From Capsicum annuum (lineage: Eukaryota > Streptophyta > Magnoliopsida > Solanales > Solanaceae): a stretch of 64,000 nt of DNA. Shown piece after piece: positions 23,691 to 34,953 of this stretch (position 1 is the stretch's first letter; every line of letters starts with the position of its first letter). The stretch lies in contig NC_061120.1 of NCBI RefSeq assembly GCF_002878395.1, forward strand, positions 118,103,213-118,167,212, read 5' to 3'. The position numbers and the translations under genes are program-made. The notes under the pieces are model-generated. The model did not search any database, had not been told where the DNA came from, and saw only the letters and a program-made list of their open reading frames with translations.

Positions 23691-23704
23691 GGCTCTGATA
23701 CCAA
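23691..23704 (-). promoter_or_regulatory. Primer-binding site (tRNA-Met type), element 5
   Basis: The minus strand reads TTGGTATCAGAGCC, a perfect canonical site, two bases from the LTR end at 23707. Confidence 0.92.
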
Positions 23705-23706
23705 CT

Positions 23707-25911
23707 TGACATGCCCTAAAACTGGGCTTTGTCGTTTGTGAATCTCAATCCCAATAAGTACTGGAATCACCACGTTAACTCTACCTAATAAACATACCAA
23801 TCCACAAGCATCAGATAATGTCCGGACACGTAAAAAGATAGCGGAAACAAAACTAATATTCATAACTTCTGAAAGCTTATCCATTCATTAATATCAACAT
23901 TCAACATCTAATCTACAAAAGTACATAGTCATCTACAAACCTCTATAAATCTGGAGTCAATAATTTGTCGAGACAAGCCCTCAATATTACCCAAAACCAA
24001 ACCAAAAATAAGTTTGTAACAAAAGCTAAGATAACCATTAAATATGTGCCTTTTGAATGATGGAATCTCACCACATTGATGTCAACTCTCGAACTGCTTG
24101 AAAAACTGATCACTTCATAGGAAGATAAGAAAATACTCCAGCCCTTGTGTAATATAGGGACACAATGTCTGGAGATGATTAACGGTTGGAGTGCTGGCAT
24201 ATAACTCAAGCCTAAGGTTAAAAGAGTGTTATGGTAAAGTACCAAGTCAAATCATCATAGGCCACCATAATTGTATAGATAGACGTCTAAATACACGTGG
24301 ATACATCTAGTGTCAAAAGATAACAAGGCATTAGCATGAATTTCAAAGCACTCAAACATAGACCATGAAGTGGAGGACTCTAACCTTCCACTACTTAGAT
24401 TATATCATGCAAGAAGACTCTAACCTCAAGCCATCTTATTAAGCAAGTGGACTCTAACCACAAGTTATTTCATTATGCATGTAGACTATAACCATAAGCC
24501 AGTTCATCATGCATGTGGACTCTAACCATATGCCATCACTCCCATTTCTAGTCGGCATTCAGACTCTAACCCTTTGTCCATGAATTCTCATCACACCATA
24601 AACGTCTAGGAACTTCAAGCCGCTTTAACCATTCTAAGCCATCAAGGACAAAATTCATCATCATACATGACCACAAGGTTTTAATAAATTCACATATAAA
24701 ACAATCACTTCAATATGCCAATACATTAGTTTCAAATATCTTTCAAGTCAAACTGTAGTTATCAAGAACCTTACACAACTATTGATTCTTCATTAGCATT
24801 CTTATACAACTCGTTAGTTCAAACATAATTCAATTTCCTATTTAGGGATTTAACCCTTATAGACATTAAACCATCAAGGTATTAAATAACTAATTACATT
24901 GCTAACAACGTCGTTACAATATAATTTACCCATCACTCAAACTTATTGGACCATTTTCCTTGTTCAAAACATCATAAACATGTCACTAGATATTTTTCTA
25001 CCAAGGTCATAATCAAAGAAGGAATTATCAATCATAGGGTTACTCATGATCCACTTGTTAAGCCACAAACAAAAAGTACCCAAATGTGCAAACCATACCA
25101 AAAATCAAGTATAAACACGTCTAAGCAAGAGCAAACATTACTCAACACTAGGCATCAAAACCCTTAACTTTTAATTTAAAAGTCATCAGTTACAATTTGT
25201 ATTTGTTGTTCAAAACACATGAAATTTGAGTTTACAATAAGGGAAAGAGTAGCAAGCCTAAATACTAGATGATACACGGAAGAACATGACCCCTTCTTGC
25301 AACTAGATGATCACCCTTTGAAACACTACCTTCAAACTTTGTAGTGAAGTTTTGGAGAGTGCTTCAGAATATTTTGGGTCTTGGAAATGAATTTTTAAAA
25401 GGTCATAATACATTGTATAGTGAGGGGACTTAAGCGCTTTGTGGTGTGACATGTCCATAAAGACCTTAGCTTAAAAGTAGAAAAGTGACTTCCCAGATAG
25501 TACAACTTACTTGAGTAAACCATACCCGATGGTTCGAGTGGTACCCTATGTCATCGTCTAGGCTTCACAAAGTACCCCTAGCTTCCCATGGTATGAATAC
25601 ACACACATGACTCGTATCTTAGGGTACTAATGGCACCTTATATAGTATCCCAAATAATACCCAAGACAGTGTCCACTAGATGAAGACCAATACTCTATAC
25701 CATTCTATAGTATATGACCAGTACCCTAACATACAACCATAGGGAGGCTAAATAGTATATTGGACAATGCGTAAACCCTACCACACTACCTAGTATACAT
25801 GTATGGTCTCAGAATGCATTATCAAAGGGTACGAATCGTACCCTGGAGTCATACCTAGTCTAGAAGCTTAAACTAGGGTATTTTTCTAAAGTTCCAAGGC
25901 TTGGCGTTTCA
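23707..25911 (-). repeat. LTR of element 5, flanked by both primer site and polypurine tract
   Basis: In the minus sense it starts TGAAACGCCAAGCC at 25911 and ends GGGCATGTCA at 23707 (2205 bp). Downstream is a primer site and gag; upstream is a polypurine tract and integrase end. One LTR therefore serves as both 5' and 3' LTR, the arrangement of two tandem elements after recombination or of a reintegrated one-LTR circle. A second, partial LTR start occurs at 26756-26891. Frames 23654-23884, 23943-24245 and 24946-25167 are noncoding LTR sequence. Confidence 0.82.
24376..24575. repeat. Minisatellite, ~34-bp period, in LTR of element 5
   Basis: The core GACTCTAACC recurs at 24376, 24416, 24450, 24518 and 24562, with a changed copy (GACTATAACC) at 24484. 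The central spacings are 34 bp, with CATGCATGTGGACTC-like flanks. Confidence 0.75.
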
Positions 25912-25913
25912 AT

Positions 25914-25926
25914 TGTCCCCCAAATG
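25914..25926 (-). promoter_or_regulatory. Polypurine tract of element 5
   Basis: The minus strand reads TTTGGGGGACAATTGAAACG. The G-run is preceded by TCGAGGACGGATATTCC, the usual wording before the 3' LTR in Del-type elements (TCGAGGACGAATGTTCC). Confidence 0.8.
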
Positions 25927-26235
25927 GAATATCCGTCCTCGAATGATGAGTAAGGCAAGCATAAACATGATTTAAATAATTACTACACATTAATAAATCT
26001 TTACCCAAGTTATAAATAAAGACAAGGATAAGGCGTATGCCAAGGTCATTTTCAATCAACCATTCATTAAATTAACTTTGGGACTCTAACCCATCGTTTA
26101 TAAAAACAATTTCTCAATTCACAATATATTGACCTAAACTCATGGTCTATCAATGACATAAATCAAGTTAAGAAGATTAACACATACATTGAGCATGAGT
26201 TTTCGAAATAAAAATCAAATGAAGATTGTTAGACT

Positions 26236-26755
26236 TCATGTTCTCTTTTGCCTCCCATGTAGCTTACATAGGTTTTTTGGTTTCTCCATAGAACCTTCAC
26301 CGAAGCCACCTCTTTTGTTATAACCAGCAAATGCGTCGATCCAATATCCTCATCGGGACCTCCTCATAGGTCAAAAAGTCTAAAATACAAACATCCTCAA
26401 AGGTAACAATCAATGAAGGGTCGCTATACATTAATGTAACATTCACACGTGGAACACCGATTTAATGGAGCTCAAAATAGTTGGCAACTCAAATTCATAG
26501 GCAGCATTACCAACCCTCTTCAAAATCAAATAGGGCCCAATAAATTAGGGACTCAACTTCTCCTTCTTACCGAACAACATTACTCCCCTAATGGGAGATA
26601 CCTTTAAGAATACTTAATCGCCAATTTTAAACTCAAAATCCCTGCGGCTTACAACTACATAGGACTTTTGGCTTCTTTGAGCGGCTTTCAAACTAGCACA
26701 AATCACCTTCACCTTTTCCAAGGCATGGTGAATAAAATAGGTCCGTACAACCTGC
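26236..26755 (-). pseudogene. Integrase C-terminal remnant, element 5
   Basis: Minus-strand frames read EKVKVICASLKAAQRSQKSY, then RRDFEFKIGD, a stop, VFLKVSPIRGVMLFGKKEKL, FIGPYLILKRVGNAAYEFEL and SVFHV. This is the C-terminal DNA-binding part of a Del-type integrase (GDWVFLKVSPMKGV... IGPYRILKRVGNVAYELELP in relatives). Decayed residues after it (to about 26236) correspond to the tail following the PVFHVSMLRK motif. The upstream catalytic core is missing: at 26755 the sequence changes to a fragment of the element's own LTR. Its position next to the polypurine tract agrees with the 3' end of a minus element. Confidence 0.85.
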
Positions 26756-26891
26756 CCTACCACACTGTCTAGTATATGATTGAAGGGTCACTTAGTTGTA
26801 TCCAAGGGTACAACTAGTATCCTAGAGTCATAGCTAATCTAGAAGCTTCAACTAAGGGATTTTTCTAATGGTCCAAGGCCTAGGTGTTTCA
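26756..26891 (-). repeat. Partial LTR start (about 136 bp) of the element-5 family
   Basis: It aligns with 25780-25911: shared CTACCACACT, AGTCATA, TCTAGAAGCTT, AACTA and TTTTTCTAA, ending at GTGTTTCA. It is fused directly to integrase at 26755, so a deletion or recombination joined LTR and pol. Confidence 0.8.
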
Positions 26892-28405
26892 TAAGCTAAG
26901 CTATCTAATTTATGGCTTAGAAGTTTATCATTCCGCACTAGTTTTATGGTATAATTCTTTCTTAAGTAATACTCTTAATTTATTCAAAGCTACGAGGGCA
27001 ATTTCAAAAATATGAACAACTAAGATAAAGTTACTATTCAATATGAGTTACAAGGTCACTCCCGTCTAACTAGAGAAACTAGAGTATTCTCATGCTATTC
27101 ATGAGATCAACAGTCCAACTAACCAAGGTTGTAGGTTTTAGGTCAAGTAACACATTTTATGAGTTTGATAGCCAAGTGATTCACCTAATCCCAACATTAC
27201 CATCTACCACTTCAACACCTAAAACCCCACCCAATCTTATCAAGATATCAAATTCATCTTATAATAAAGCTCAATAATATAATAATTAAGCCTAACCTAC
27301 CTCAAACTCAAATATAGCTCACTAACCAATAATCTTTGTTTTCACTTTCCTCAACGTTTCTTTAATGAGACAAGCTACCAAAAACACAATATATGAACTA
27401 TCACGAGAATATCAAGACTAGTATTGCACCATTGTACTTTGGGTCCACAATAACACCAAAAATCCTCAAGTAGGTCCCTCTTATGGAAAAAGAGTTTTCG
27501 ATACCAACCCAAATATTAAAATACCACTAGGGACTTATATCCCTCAAGACATTGGTGCCAATCAACCATATTTGGGCTACAATCAAACCTCAAGCCATTT
27601 GGGGTATTTGGGTCTAATAATCAAAAATTCAATACTAATAATGAAGGACTCAAACATTAGATTTGATGTTAATCATGAATATACAAGTTATTCAAGCTCC
27701 CAATCAAGACCCAAGTCTCTAATAGAGGACCACAGACTCTATTAGGGTTTATAAGACACAAGATAATGGAGAAATGGTCGATTCTTGGCTAAAAAATCAT
27801 TTAAAAACCCTTCTCAGACCCTCAGATCGAGTGATCACAAGTACATCTAGGCCATAATCATGGAATATCCATCGCAATAAAGCATCTATTATTGCGGTAT
27901 TTTTGTTGCACTAGATGATAGTTGAAACTTGGAATTTATTTCATGTTTCATCCAATGCCTTCAAATGCATCCGTAGTCCAATATGAGAAATAAAAATATG
28001 CAACCATAATAATTTTGATTTTGTATGTGTTGGCAAAGTCATATTTTATATCTATGGTAGTTTTGAGCAAATTTCACTTAAATTTCCAATTGATCAACTT
28101 TTCGACCAATATGTCGAAATGAATTTCTGTTTAGCGGTACCCAAAAAAAAGTTCTTCCCAACCTAAAATTGATATTCTAGAGCTACTGGCATAGTCAGAA
28201 TTTGCATCCAATATTGTTTTTCTAGTTTTTCCTCGGTGGTCATTTTGAACCATCGTAGTTTTCAAAAAAGGAAAATGGTTCTAAAAACTAAACAAATTAC
28301 TTCATAAACTATCAGTTATAGCAAGTAGTAAATGACTTAGGGCAACTATGGAAAATCTTTAGAAAAGAAATTAAAAGGAATAACGAGAAATGACCTGAAA
28401 GATCA
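26892..28405 (-). repeat. Probable minus-strand LTR-like sequence, decayed
   Basis: 28136-28200 matches 44893-44960 of LTR B' (shared CCTAAAATTGATATT and neighbouring words), and 28365-28405 reads GGTCATTTCTCG on the minus strand like the start of that LTR group. 27430-27740 has the same kind of words as other LTRs here. Neither terminus is firm. The open frame 27092-27277 shows no recognisable motif. I see no gene in this stretch. Confidence 0.4.
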
Positions 28406-28429
28406 ATATATTTTTCGTCTTTCACTCAA

Positions 28430-29259
28430 AAATTCCCTCTCTCTATACTCTGATTGCTTCACTCTCATCTATAAAACAAGGTAACACTTGATTCCCTATT
28501 CCTTATTACTTTAGTACTTATAATTTTGCATTATTTAGGCTTGAAGTTTAGCGTATAAATTGGTCTTACAATTAAAAATTTTGAATTACGATTTTGGGCT
28601 TGGTTGAGTCAAGAATTTGAAGCATAGTTGCTTCTCGTATGTTTACAGTGCTTTTATCACAATCTGAGAATAAAAAACTTAGAGTTCAGAGGTTAGATGA
28701 GCTTGAAATAGAAGAGAGTTCAAAGGGTTCTGCTTGGGTTTAAATTTATGATTTTTGCATGATATATGAGTTATCATGCCCAATTTTTTGTGAAAAATAG
28801 TTCTACGATATTTTTGCAAAACTAACTTTAAGTCAAAAACTATAAATGGGATTTGGTTAGATGAGCTTGAAATAGAAGAGAGTTCAAAGGGTTCTGCTTG
28901 GGTTTAAATTTATGATTTTTGCATGATATATGAGTTATCATGCCCAATTTTTTGTGAATAATAGTTCTACGATATTTTTGCAAAACTAACTTTAAGTCAA
29001 AAACTATAAATGGGATTTGTGAGTCAATAGGTGCTATTTTTCCCCTTGACTGTTTGAAATAATTGACGTTTCTATAGTGGAGAAAGTCCTACCGTACCAA
29101 TATTTCTAGAAGAACATGCCAATCACTATAGCATGAGGCTGCGACAATAGCCTCCTAGATTAAAAACAAAATTTTAAATTATCTAAATTTTATTCCTTTC
29201 TCAATACTTATGATTTATAATGGGTCTTCTTATAAAAATTTATAGGTCACTCATCTCAA
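28430..29259 (+). other. Leader with intron-like structure upstream of a coding remnant
   Basis: A CT-rich stretch (28430-28470) is followed by AACAAG/GTAACA at 28481 and, 765 bp later, TTTATAG/GTCACTC at 29245, just before an ATG at 29260. The layout resembles an untranslated exon plus an intron. This is inference from the splice-like words only. It contains the 164-bp tandem duplication. Confidence 0.3.
28691..29018. repeat. Near-perfect tandem duplication, two copies of 164 bp
   Basis: Copy 1 is 28691-28854 and copy 2 is 28855-29018. By eye the only difference is one base in the TGTGAA(A/T)AATAG word. Everything around it is heavily decayed, so the duplication is much younger than its surroundings. 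Confidence 0.95.
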
Positions 29260-30140
29260 ATGGCTGGAAACCAGGAGAATGCCCCCACCTATGAAATATT
29301 TCCCAATAATGCTAGCTAGGAGCAACATCATGACTTTTTATGGATGGAGCTTTGCTATGAGAAGGTCTTTGACATACAGAGAGGTGGAAGGAAAAGCACC
29401 AGAATTATACAATCATCATTAGGACTTAAATTGGGCAGCACTGGTGATAGATTTACCTAATGGGATATTAGTTAGATAAGGGAGTTTAATGTATACTCCC
29501 TACCAAGCTTTGAGATTCCATCAACTCCATAATTTTGTGATTTCCACATCTCCATTGTTAAATATTTGTCCAAGGACTAAGAGAAAACATGATATGGATG
29601 TGGGGAACTCTAATTTTAGTGGAGTTTAGGGTTAAAGCATACTGAATTTTAATTGAGGGTATTACTAGTTCTTGTTTTTTAGTCGATGCTTAGAGGTAGC
29701 TAAACCACGTGTACCAGAGGATTCATCAATCAGGATTTTGATATTACCTACACTCTGGCTCTAGTGGTGCGATATAATATACAAGGCATCAAGATAAACA
29801 CAGGGGACCAGATCATAATATAGTGGAAGGACTTTTACCCTGTTAGTAAGATAAGCCCCTTCCTCTCTGGTCTGGTTTGGAGCTATGCAGGCGGGCTGGA
29901 CACCTGAGGTACCTAATGGTATGAAGGTGGAAGAAATTCCCTTAAACCCTCTATTGGTCAAAGTGATCAAGTCCAATAAAATTTAAAGGGAGAAAAAAGA
30001 GATCCTTGATGATAAGGAGTACTATGTTGATGGCCCTCCCTCCCAGACTCAACCCTCGATTACTAGCATCGAACTGGAGGCAAATTTTGTTGATAGTAAG
30101 AGGGACATAAAGTAATCCACCTTTATTTCCATAGCCCTAT
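29260..30140 (+). pseudogene. Decayed plus-strand retroelement coding remnant (unplaced)
   Basis: An ATG at 29260 opens MAGNQENAPTYEIFPNNAS, then a stop, then EQHHDF, VFDIQRGGRKSTRIIQSSLG and LKLGSTGDRFT, with further stops. Farther on, about 29700-29960, frames read FDITYTLALVVRYNIQGIKI, NTGDQIIIQWKDFYPVSKIS, PFLSGLVWSYAGGLD, and in another frame GMKVEEIPLNPLLVKVIKSN. The order (a long N-terminal domain, then a short conserved block before a charged tail) resembles plant retroelement ORFs annotated as putative plant transposon protein domains. That match is tentative; no catalytic motif is visible. The minus frame 29761-29976 is the antisense shadow of this stretch. Confidence 0.45.
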
Positions 30141-31612
30141 CCACCCCCATAATATTTTATTGCTCTACAAGGATATTGAAGAGGAGAGGAAGAAAAGGTT
30201 CTCCTAGGATCTCTTGTTCACCAAAATATTGAAGACTTTGTAGGCTATGTTCTGATGTGTAGCTCGCAATTTATAGGGCACCCAACTAGGTTCCTTTTTC
30301 CTCCCCCCTTTTACATATGATATATGATTTAGGTTTCCCCTATTTGGGGTATTTACTAGACATTGCACTTTTCATTCCCTTACTTTTTTCACATAGATGC
30401 TAGTTTGTCCTTTATGCCTTAACAATATAACTTGCTTTTATTGTAATATAGTAATTTTTATATTCATGCAATGTGTCGTACTTAATAAATCAAGTAAAAG
30501 AAGCCATAAGCAAGGGTTTAAAATAGGGAAAAATAAGGAACTGCTAGTGTCCTATTAGTTCAGCTATACTGACTTTCCTGACACTATAGAAAAATTATTG
30601 TAGAAGGGAAAGTCCTACTGTAGCGACACTATTTATATAGCGATGCCTCACTTTGCTACGATGGCTAGATCTGTGTCTGCCTAGATGTTTACCATTTTTG
30701 ACAATATTTTTTCCCAAAACTCTTTAATACTTGTGAAGCAATCACAGAAACATCTAAGCTTCGTTAATTCTCCAAGAACAAGCTTAACCGCATTAAAACT
30801 GTCTATTAATACCTCATTATTACACATAATGTTTTAATAAATCATAATTTCCAAAAGAAAATTCTTTCTCAGCTATCCCCGCTATTGCAAGTTTAATCCT
30901 TGTTTTCATGGGATACAATTTAATTTTTCCAACAAAAAATCTCACAAATATTCTATGTTCGATTAGGCTCAACACTTATGTCATATTTTACAACAAAAAC
31001 AATAAGTTAGACCTCGGATAACTCACCATTTAACAATCAAAGCAATAATGGCCTCAGATAACTACCGAACTAGTTTAACCTTATGCACCAATTTAAATCT
31101 TTATGTAGCTATCAATTAAAGCACACAGTCATAGTCAAAATCTTACACTACACCACATAGTACATGGCAAGTGGCAACATCCATATAGCACTGATTCAAG
31201 CTAATAAAGTAACCACAATCAGAAAACATGAATTCAGAGAATATCAAAATTAATGATATTTCTCTCATAGCTCATTAACATAACTTTTATTTGCACACAT
31301 GATGAACCTAAGTTGATCATCTTCCATGCTATACATAACCCTTGTGGACGGACACTAATTATAACCTTCCGAGTTCTAGCATACATTACTAGTATCCCGT
31401 AAACATATGTCAACCTTCATCTACATAACGAATTGAGATATCAATTAGAATAAACTTATCCACCAAACAAACAAACACATGAGAGGAAACAAGAAAGTGA
31501 AAAAAATTCCAAAACTACCCCATAGATCCCCAAAGATTAGATGTAGACGCAACACACCAATCTACAGGACATTATTTGACATTTAGTCTTGTACTAGGAG
31601 ATCAACAACATA
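30141..31612. other. Noncoding, AT-rich; LTR-like scraps and element-H leader
   Basis: 30141-30700 reads like 3' untranslated and LTR sequence; the word AAAGTCCTAC(C/T)GTA occurs both at 29085 and near 30612, with CACTATAG-type words nearby. From about 30700 to 31612 the sequence precedes a minus-strand primer site and is best taken as the untranslated leader of element H. No gag motif was found. No gene seen. Confidence 0.4.
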
Positions 31613-31625
31613 GGATCTGATACCA
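31613..31625 (-). promoter_or_regulatory. Primer-binding site (tRNA-Met type), element H
   Basis: The minus strand reads TGGTATCAGATCC, one change from TGGTATCAGAGCC, just inside the LTR end near 31628. Confidence 0.75.
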
Positions 31626-32620
31626 ATCACGATTCAAATTACCATATCCTGATGGTACCTATTCTAAACTAGCTAGATAGGAGAACCTCTTACCAACTAC
31701 TTATGTAGTTGAGCAAAAGTTTATATTTTAACACTAACTCATCTTTATTACGTAAGCTTTTAAAAACTAATGCGGAACTAAAAAATACATTAGGATCTAG
31801 TCTAAGAGCTTTTAAGCAAATGTAAAATAGGAAAAAACTTCCAACATAAGTAAGAAGAGTGGGATATGCTGAAGACTTACAATCTGTACAACCCATGAAA
31901 CAAAAACGATCCCTGTAAACCTATACCTAAAAATGGTATAGTAAAAGTAGTATCAGTACAAATAACACGTACTAGTAAGTCTCATCGATCGAACAATATT
32001 ATATTATACAAACAAAACATAGATATCCAAAAGAAACATACGTCTTACTATTCTCACTAATTAACCTGACATCACCCATTTCCCCATTATGGACACCTAG
32101 TAACTACTTACTCCCACTCTCTTAATTCTCTACCTGATATAATTAAATGTATCATTTTATTCTCCATATCATACCTTACATCACACATTTCCCTATGATG
32201 GACACATAGTAACAATTATCCTTACCTTCCTGATTTCTCTACCTAATACAATTTCCTCTTGTTAAAGAACTTCTAAGGTACCACTCTTTCCTTCACAATC
32301 CACTACACTGAACCACTATGTATAGACTTACCCCAAGGACTAAAATAGATCCTAAAGAAAGAACAACATAACTATGACCCTAACTTAAGTCAAGACCTTA
32401 AATAAGTCAACATAGTTTTCATGGAAATAACTCACCCAGACAAGTAAGCCATCAACAAGGTCCCAAGTCATTACCTTAAACTTAACTAATAACATATAAC
32501 CACCTTTCACCCTATCCTACTTATACAGAAATCCTTATTCTTCCTTATAAATAATTTTCATTTCACTACAACAGATAATTTCACAAATCAAACCACCATA
32601 ATAATTAATAGTAAGTCAAA

Positions 32621-32644
32621 CCAAGTCAAGTCAAGTCAAGTCAA
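32621..32644. repeat. (CAAGT)n microsatellite
   Basis: Four to five copies of CAAGT inside the LTR of element H. Confidence 0.85.
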
Positions 32645-33329
32645 CACAAAAGCAACAACTCATGGATTTATATACATGATGCGGCCCACACATGGAACAA
32701 CCAAACTAACTTATTCTTTGTACATACATGCTAAGGATACTAAAACCTCCCTATAGTCATGAACTATAAGGGACAATTTTTATACATATGCTTAAACTCG
32801 AAAACAAGTTCCTACCAATCTTATTCCACCAATAAGCACTAAGAATTTCCAATTACAAATATATTCCAAAATTAACAATAATATTGGTCAAAATCATACA
32901 ACTATATAACTTCATTTGAAACTGCTCACACCTAACAACATGCACTTACAAGCCATACAAAGAAGTAGTTAACACAGCAATATAGTACAAAATAGATTAG
33001 AAAATAGTACAATCACCCATCCCACCCTCAGTACCCCAAACCTGCCACTTAACTTATTCTTCTATTCTTGACAACAAATTGTGTTACCACCCTATATTCT
33101 GAAGTTATTACCAATACCTTGTATAATATTATTACTTTCATAGGGCTTTAAGCTAATGACAAATAATTTTCTCTTCTTTAAACCCCAATTATGAGTTGAA
33201 AACTGTGAATCACCATACTATAGAATAATTATAATATAACATGATAAGATATACAAAATAGCAACCTTTTCATAATTTACCCTACCCTTAATCAAATTTT
33301 GCCATACAAACTCTGTGATCGAAGGCCTT

Positions 33330-33458
33330 ATTATGAAATATATTAGCCATCTATGTTATATTTATAATGTCTAACCTATGACCACACTAATCAATTATGA
33401 AATATCGTGTCCATCTATGTTACATTTATGCTTTCTAACCCATGTCTACACTAATCAA
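33330..33458. repeat. 64-bp tandem repeat, two diverged copies
   Basis: TTATGAAATAT occurs at 33331 and 33395, with shared CCATCTATGTTA, ATTTAT, TCTAACC and CACTAATCAATTA following in both copies. Confidence 0.85.
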
Positions 33459-34059
33459 TTAAAACAAGCTTACCTAGATGTCAATTAGCTGTAGGAAGGA
33501 TGAATAAATGTGAATTCAAACCTTATTCTGAGATCACGTATGCATTATTCCTAATAGATACATATGTTTGTAACCCATTCACACCCATTTCCTCTTTCCA
33601 TAGCTCAGACATGACAGGCAACCTTAATGGCTTCTAGAGCCCTCACACATTATAGGTTTAAACTTCTATAGAGAAAATAATTAAAACCCACTTAGAAAGG
33701 GTTTCTAGTTTATGTCATGTCGTTGTAGCAGGAGCTGTCACTATAGCTACGGTGCTAGAACAGAATGAGTCCTTCTATAGCGAGATGTCATCAACCTAAC
33801 CAATAGTTTTCAAATTATAATCTTTTGACTTGTATGGCTATATGCAAGTGTACAAACATAATACAAATAATCCATATGCCCCATACCCATCTCAAGTTAT
33901 TTCTTATTAATGAAAAATTAGGTCATTACATTTAAACCCATCCAGTTTAAGTAGCAAAGTGACAAATCTTGTCCACATTAAGGCATAGAAATTTTAGAAG
34001 AAATTTAAAGAAAACCATGAATAGTCCACCTTAAGGTGAAATGGGATAAATTTTGACCA

Positions 34060-34470
34060 CTTTCAGTCATGAAATTTAGATGTCCTAAATTTGAAAACTT
34101 AGAGATTTTGACTACCTAAACTTGCTAACTTGATGGATTTGGAGACTTTAGCCTACATAAGTGATTGATTTGGAAACTCAAAGCTTGCAAACATGAAAAA
34201 GTTAATGACTTTACCTTCCAAAGTTGATGAATCTGATGACTTTTAACTCAGATCTAAAATATTTGTAGACTTCAAACATGCAGAAATGATGAATTCAACT
34301 TGTAGATTGATAGATTTGATGACTTTAACATGAAGATTCATTGAATTTGTTGACGTCAAACTTACAAACTTGGCGAATTGTAATAACTTTACCTTACAAA
34401 CATTATAGGTTCTTAACTTCAACCAATAAGTTTTTCAGATTTTTGTCTTAAACTGATAGACTTAGAAGAC
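34060..34470 (+). repeat. Decayed minisatellite, ~31-bp unit, about 12 copies
   Basis: Repeated words GATTTGATGACTTTAAC, CTTACAAACTTG and GATGAATTTG recur every 28-34 bases, for example starting near 34106, 34136, 34168, 34200, 34292, 34322 and 34354. Approximate unit: GATTTGATGACTTTAAC followed by TTACAAACTTGAT. Confidence 0.8.
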
Positions 34471-34942
34471 TTGCAATAGTTAAAAATAGAGGAAAACCTA
34501 TGGCATGGTACATCTTAGATTTGAGAGTCTTTGTGTGTGTGAGAGAGTTTTGCAGTTAAATCCCCTTTGTTGCATTCTAGATAACTTGGTGTGTATGAGA
34601 TTTTCTTTCTCTTGAGGTGGCATATAAATTAATTAAATTGGGTGATTTTGTCATTTCCCTAAAAATTGAGGCCAAAGGAGTACATTAGAGTTAAGATAAA
34701 AGGTGAGTTACTTATAGAGTACTAGTGATTGTTGCATGATTTCTCTTTAAATTCTTTTGCATCCTTGAAAATTGTATTTCAGGTTGAGGGGTATTGTGCG
34801 GATAGTGTTGCCCATGTTTCATGAGTTATTTGTGGTAGCAAGGTTCGTTCAAGTTATTATGATCATTGTGTTATATAATTTGGGCATAAATATGCATAGT
34901 CTCATGGAAAGAAGTAATGTTGCTTGAGAACAAGAGAACCCT

Positions 34943-34953
34943 TAAGTTGGGGG
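34943..34953 (+). promoter_or_regulatory. Polypurine tract of element E
   Basis: TAAGTTGGGGG immediately before TGTTGATGAG at 34954, the pattern of plant Tat/Athila elements. Confidence 0.75.

Larger units (their letters stand above)
31628..33930 (-). repeat. 5' LTR of element H (about 2.3 kb)
   Basis: The minus strand begins TGTAATGACCTAATTTTTC at 33930 and ends at the primer site near 31628. Inside are a ~109-bp direct repeat (32069 and 32178, ACATCAC(C/A)CATTTCCC), a 64-bp tandem repeat (33330-33458) and a (CAAGT) run (32621-32644). To its right is the 3' untranslated region of a Tat/Ogre-type element, so H was inserted there. The minus frame 31690-31896 is not a gene. Confidence 0.7.
33931..34953 (+). 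other. 3' untranslated region of a Tat/Ogre-like element (E)
   Basis: Plus-strand sequence leading into a Tat/Athila-type LTR. It holds a decayed minisatellite (34060-34470). Near its end comes the wording TGCTTGAGAACAAG...TTAAGTTGGGGG, which in plant Athila/Tat elements (GCTTGAGGACAAGC...TTTAAGTTTGGGG) sits right at the 3' LTR. No integrase is attached; the left side is cut by element H. Confidence 0.65.

Noticed and set aside
24376..24575. Possible CRISPR-like array
   Set aside because: Units are contiguous tandem copies with no unique spacers of constant length, in a plant LTR.
29761..29976. 71-residue minus-strand open frame
   Set aside because: Antisense to a better supported plus-strand coding remnant; no motif.
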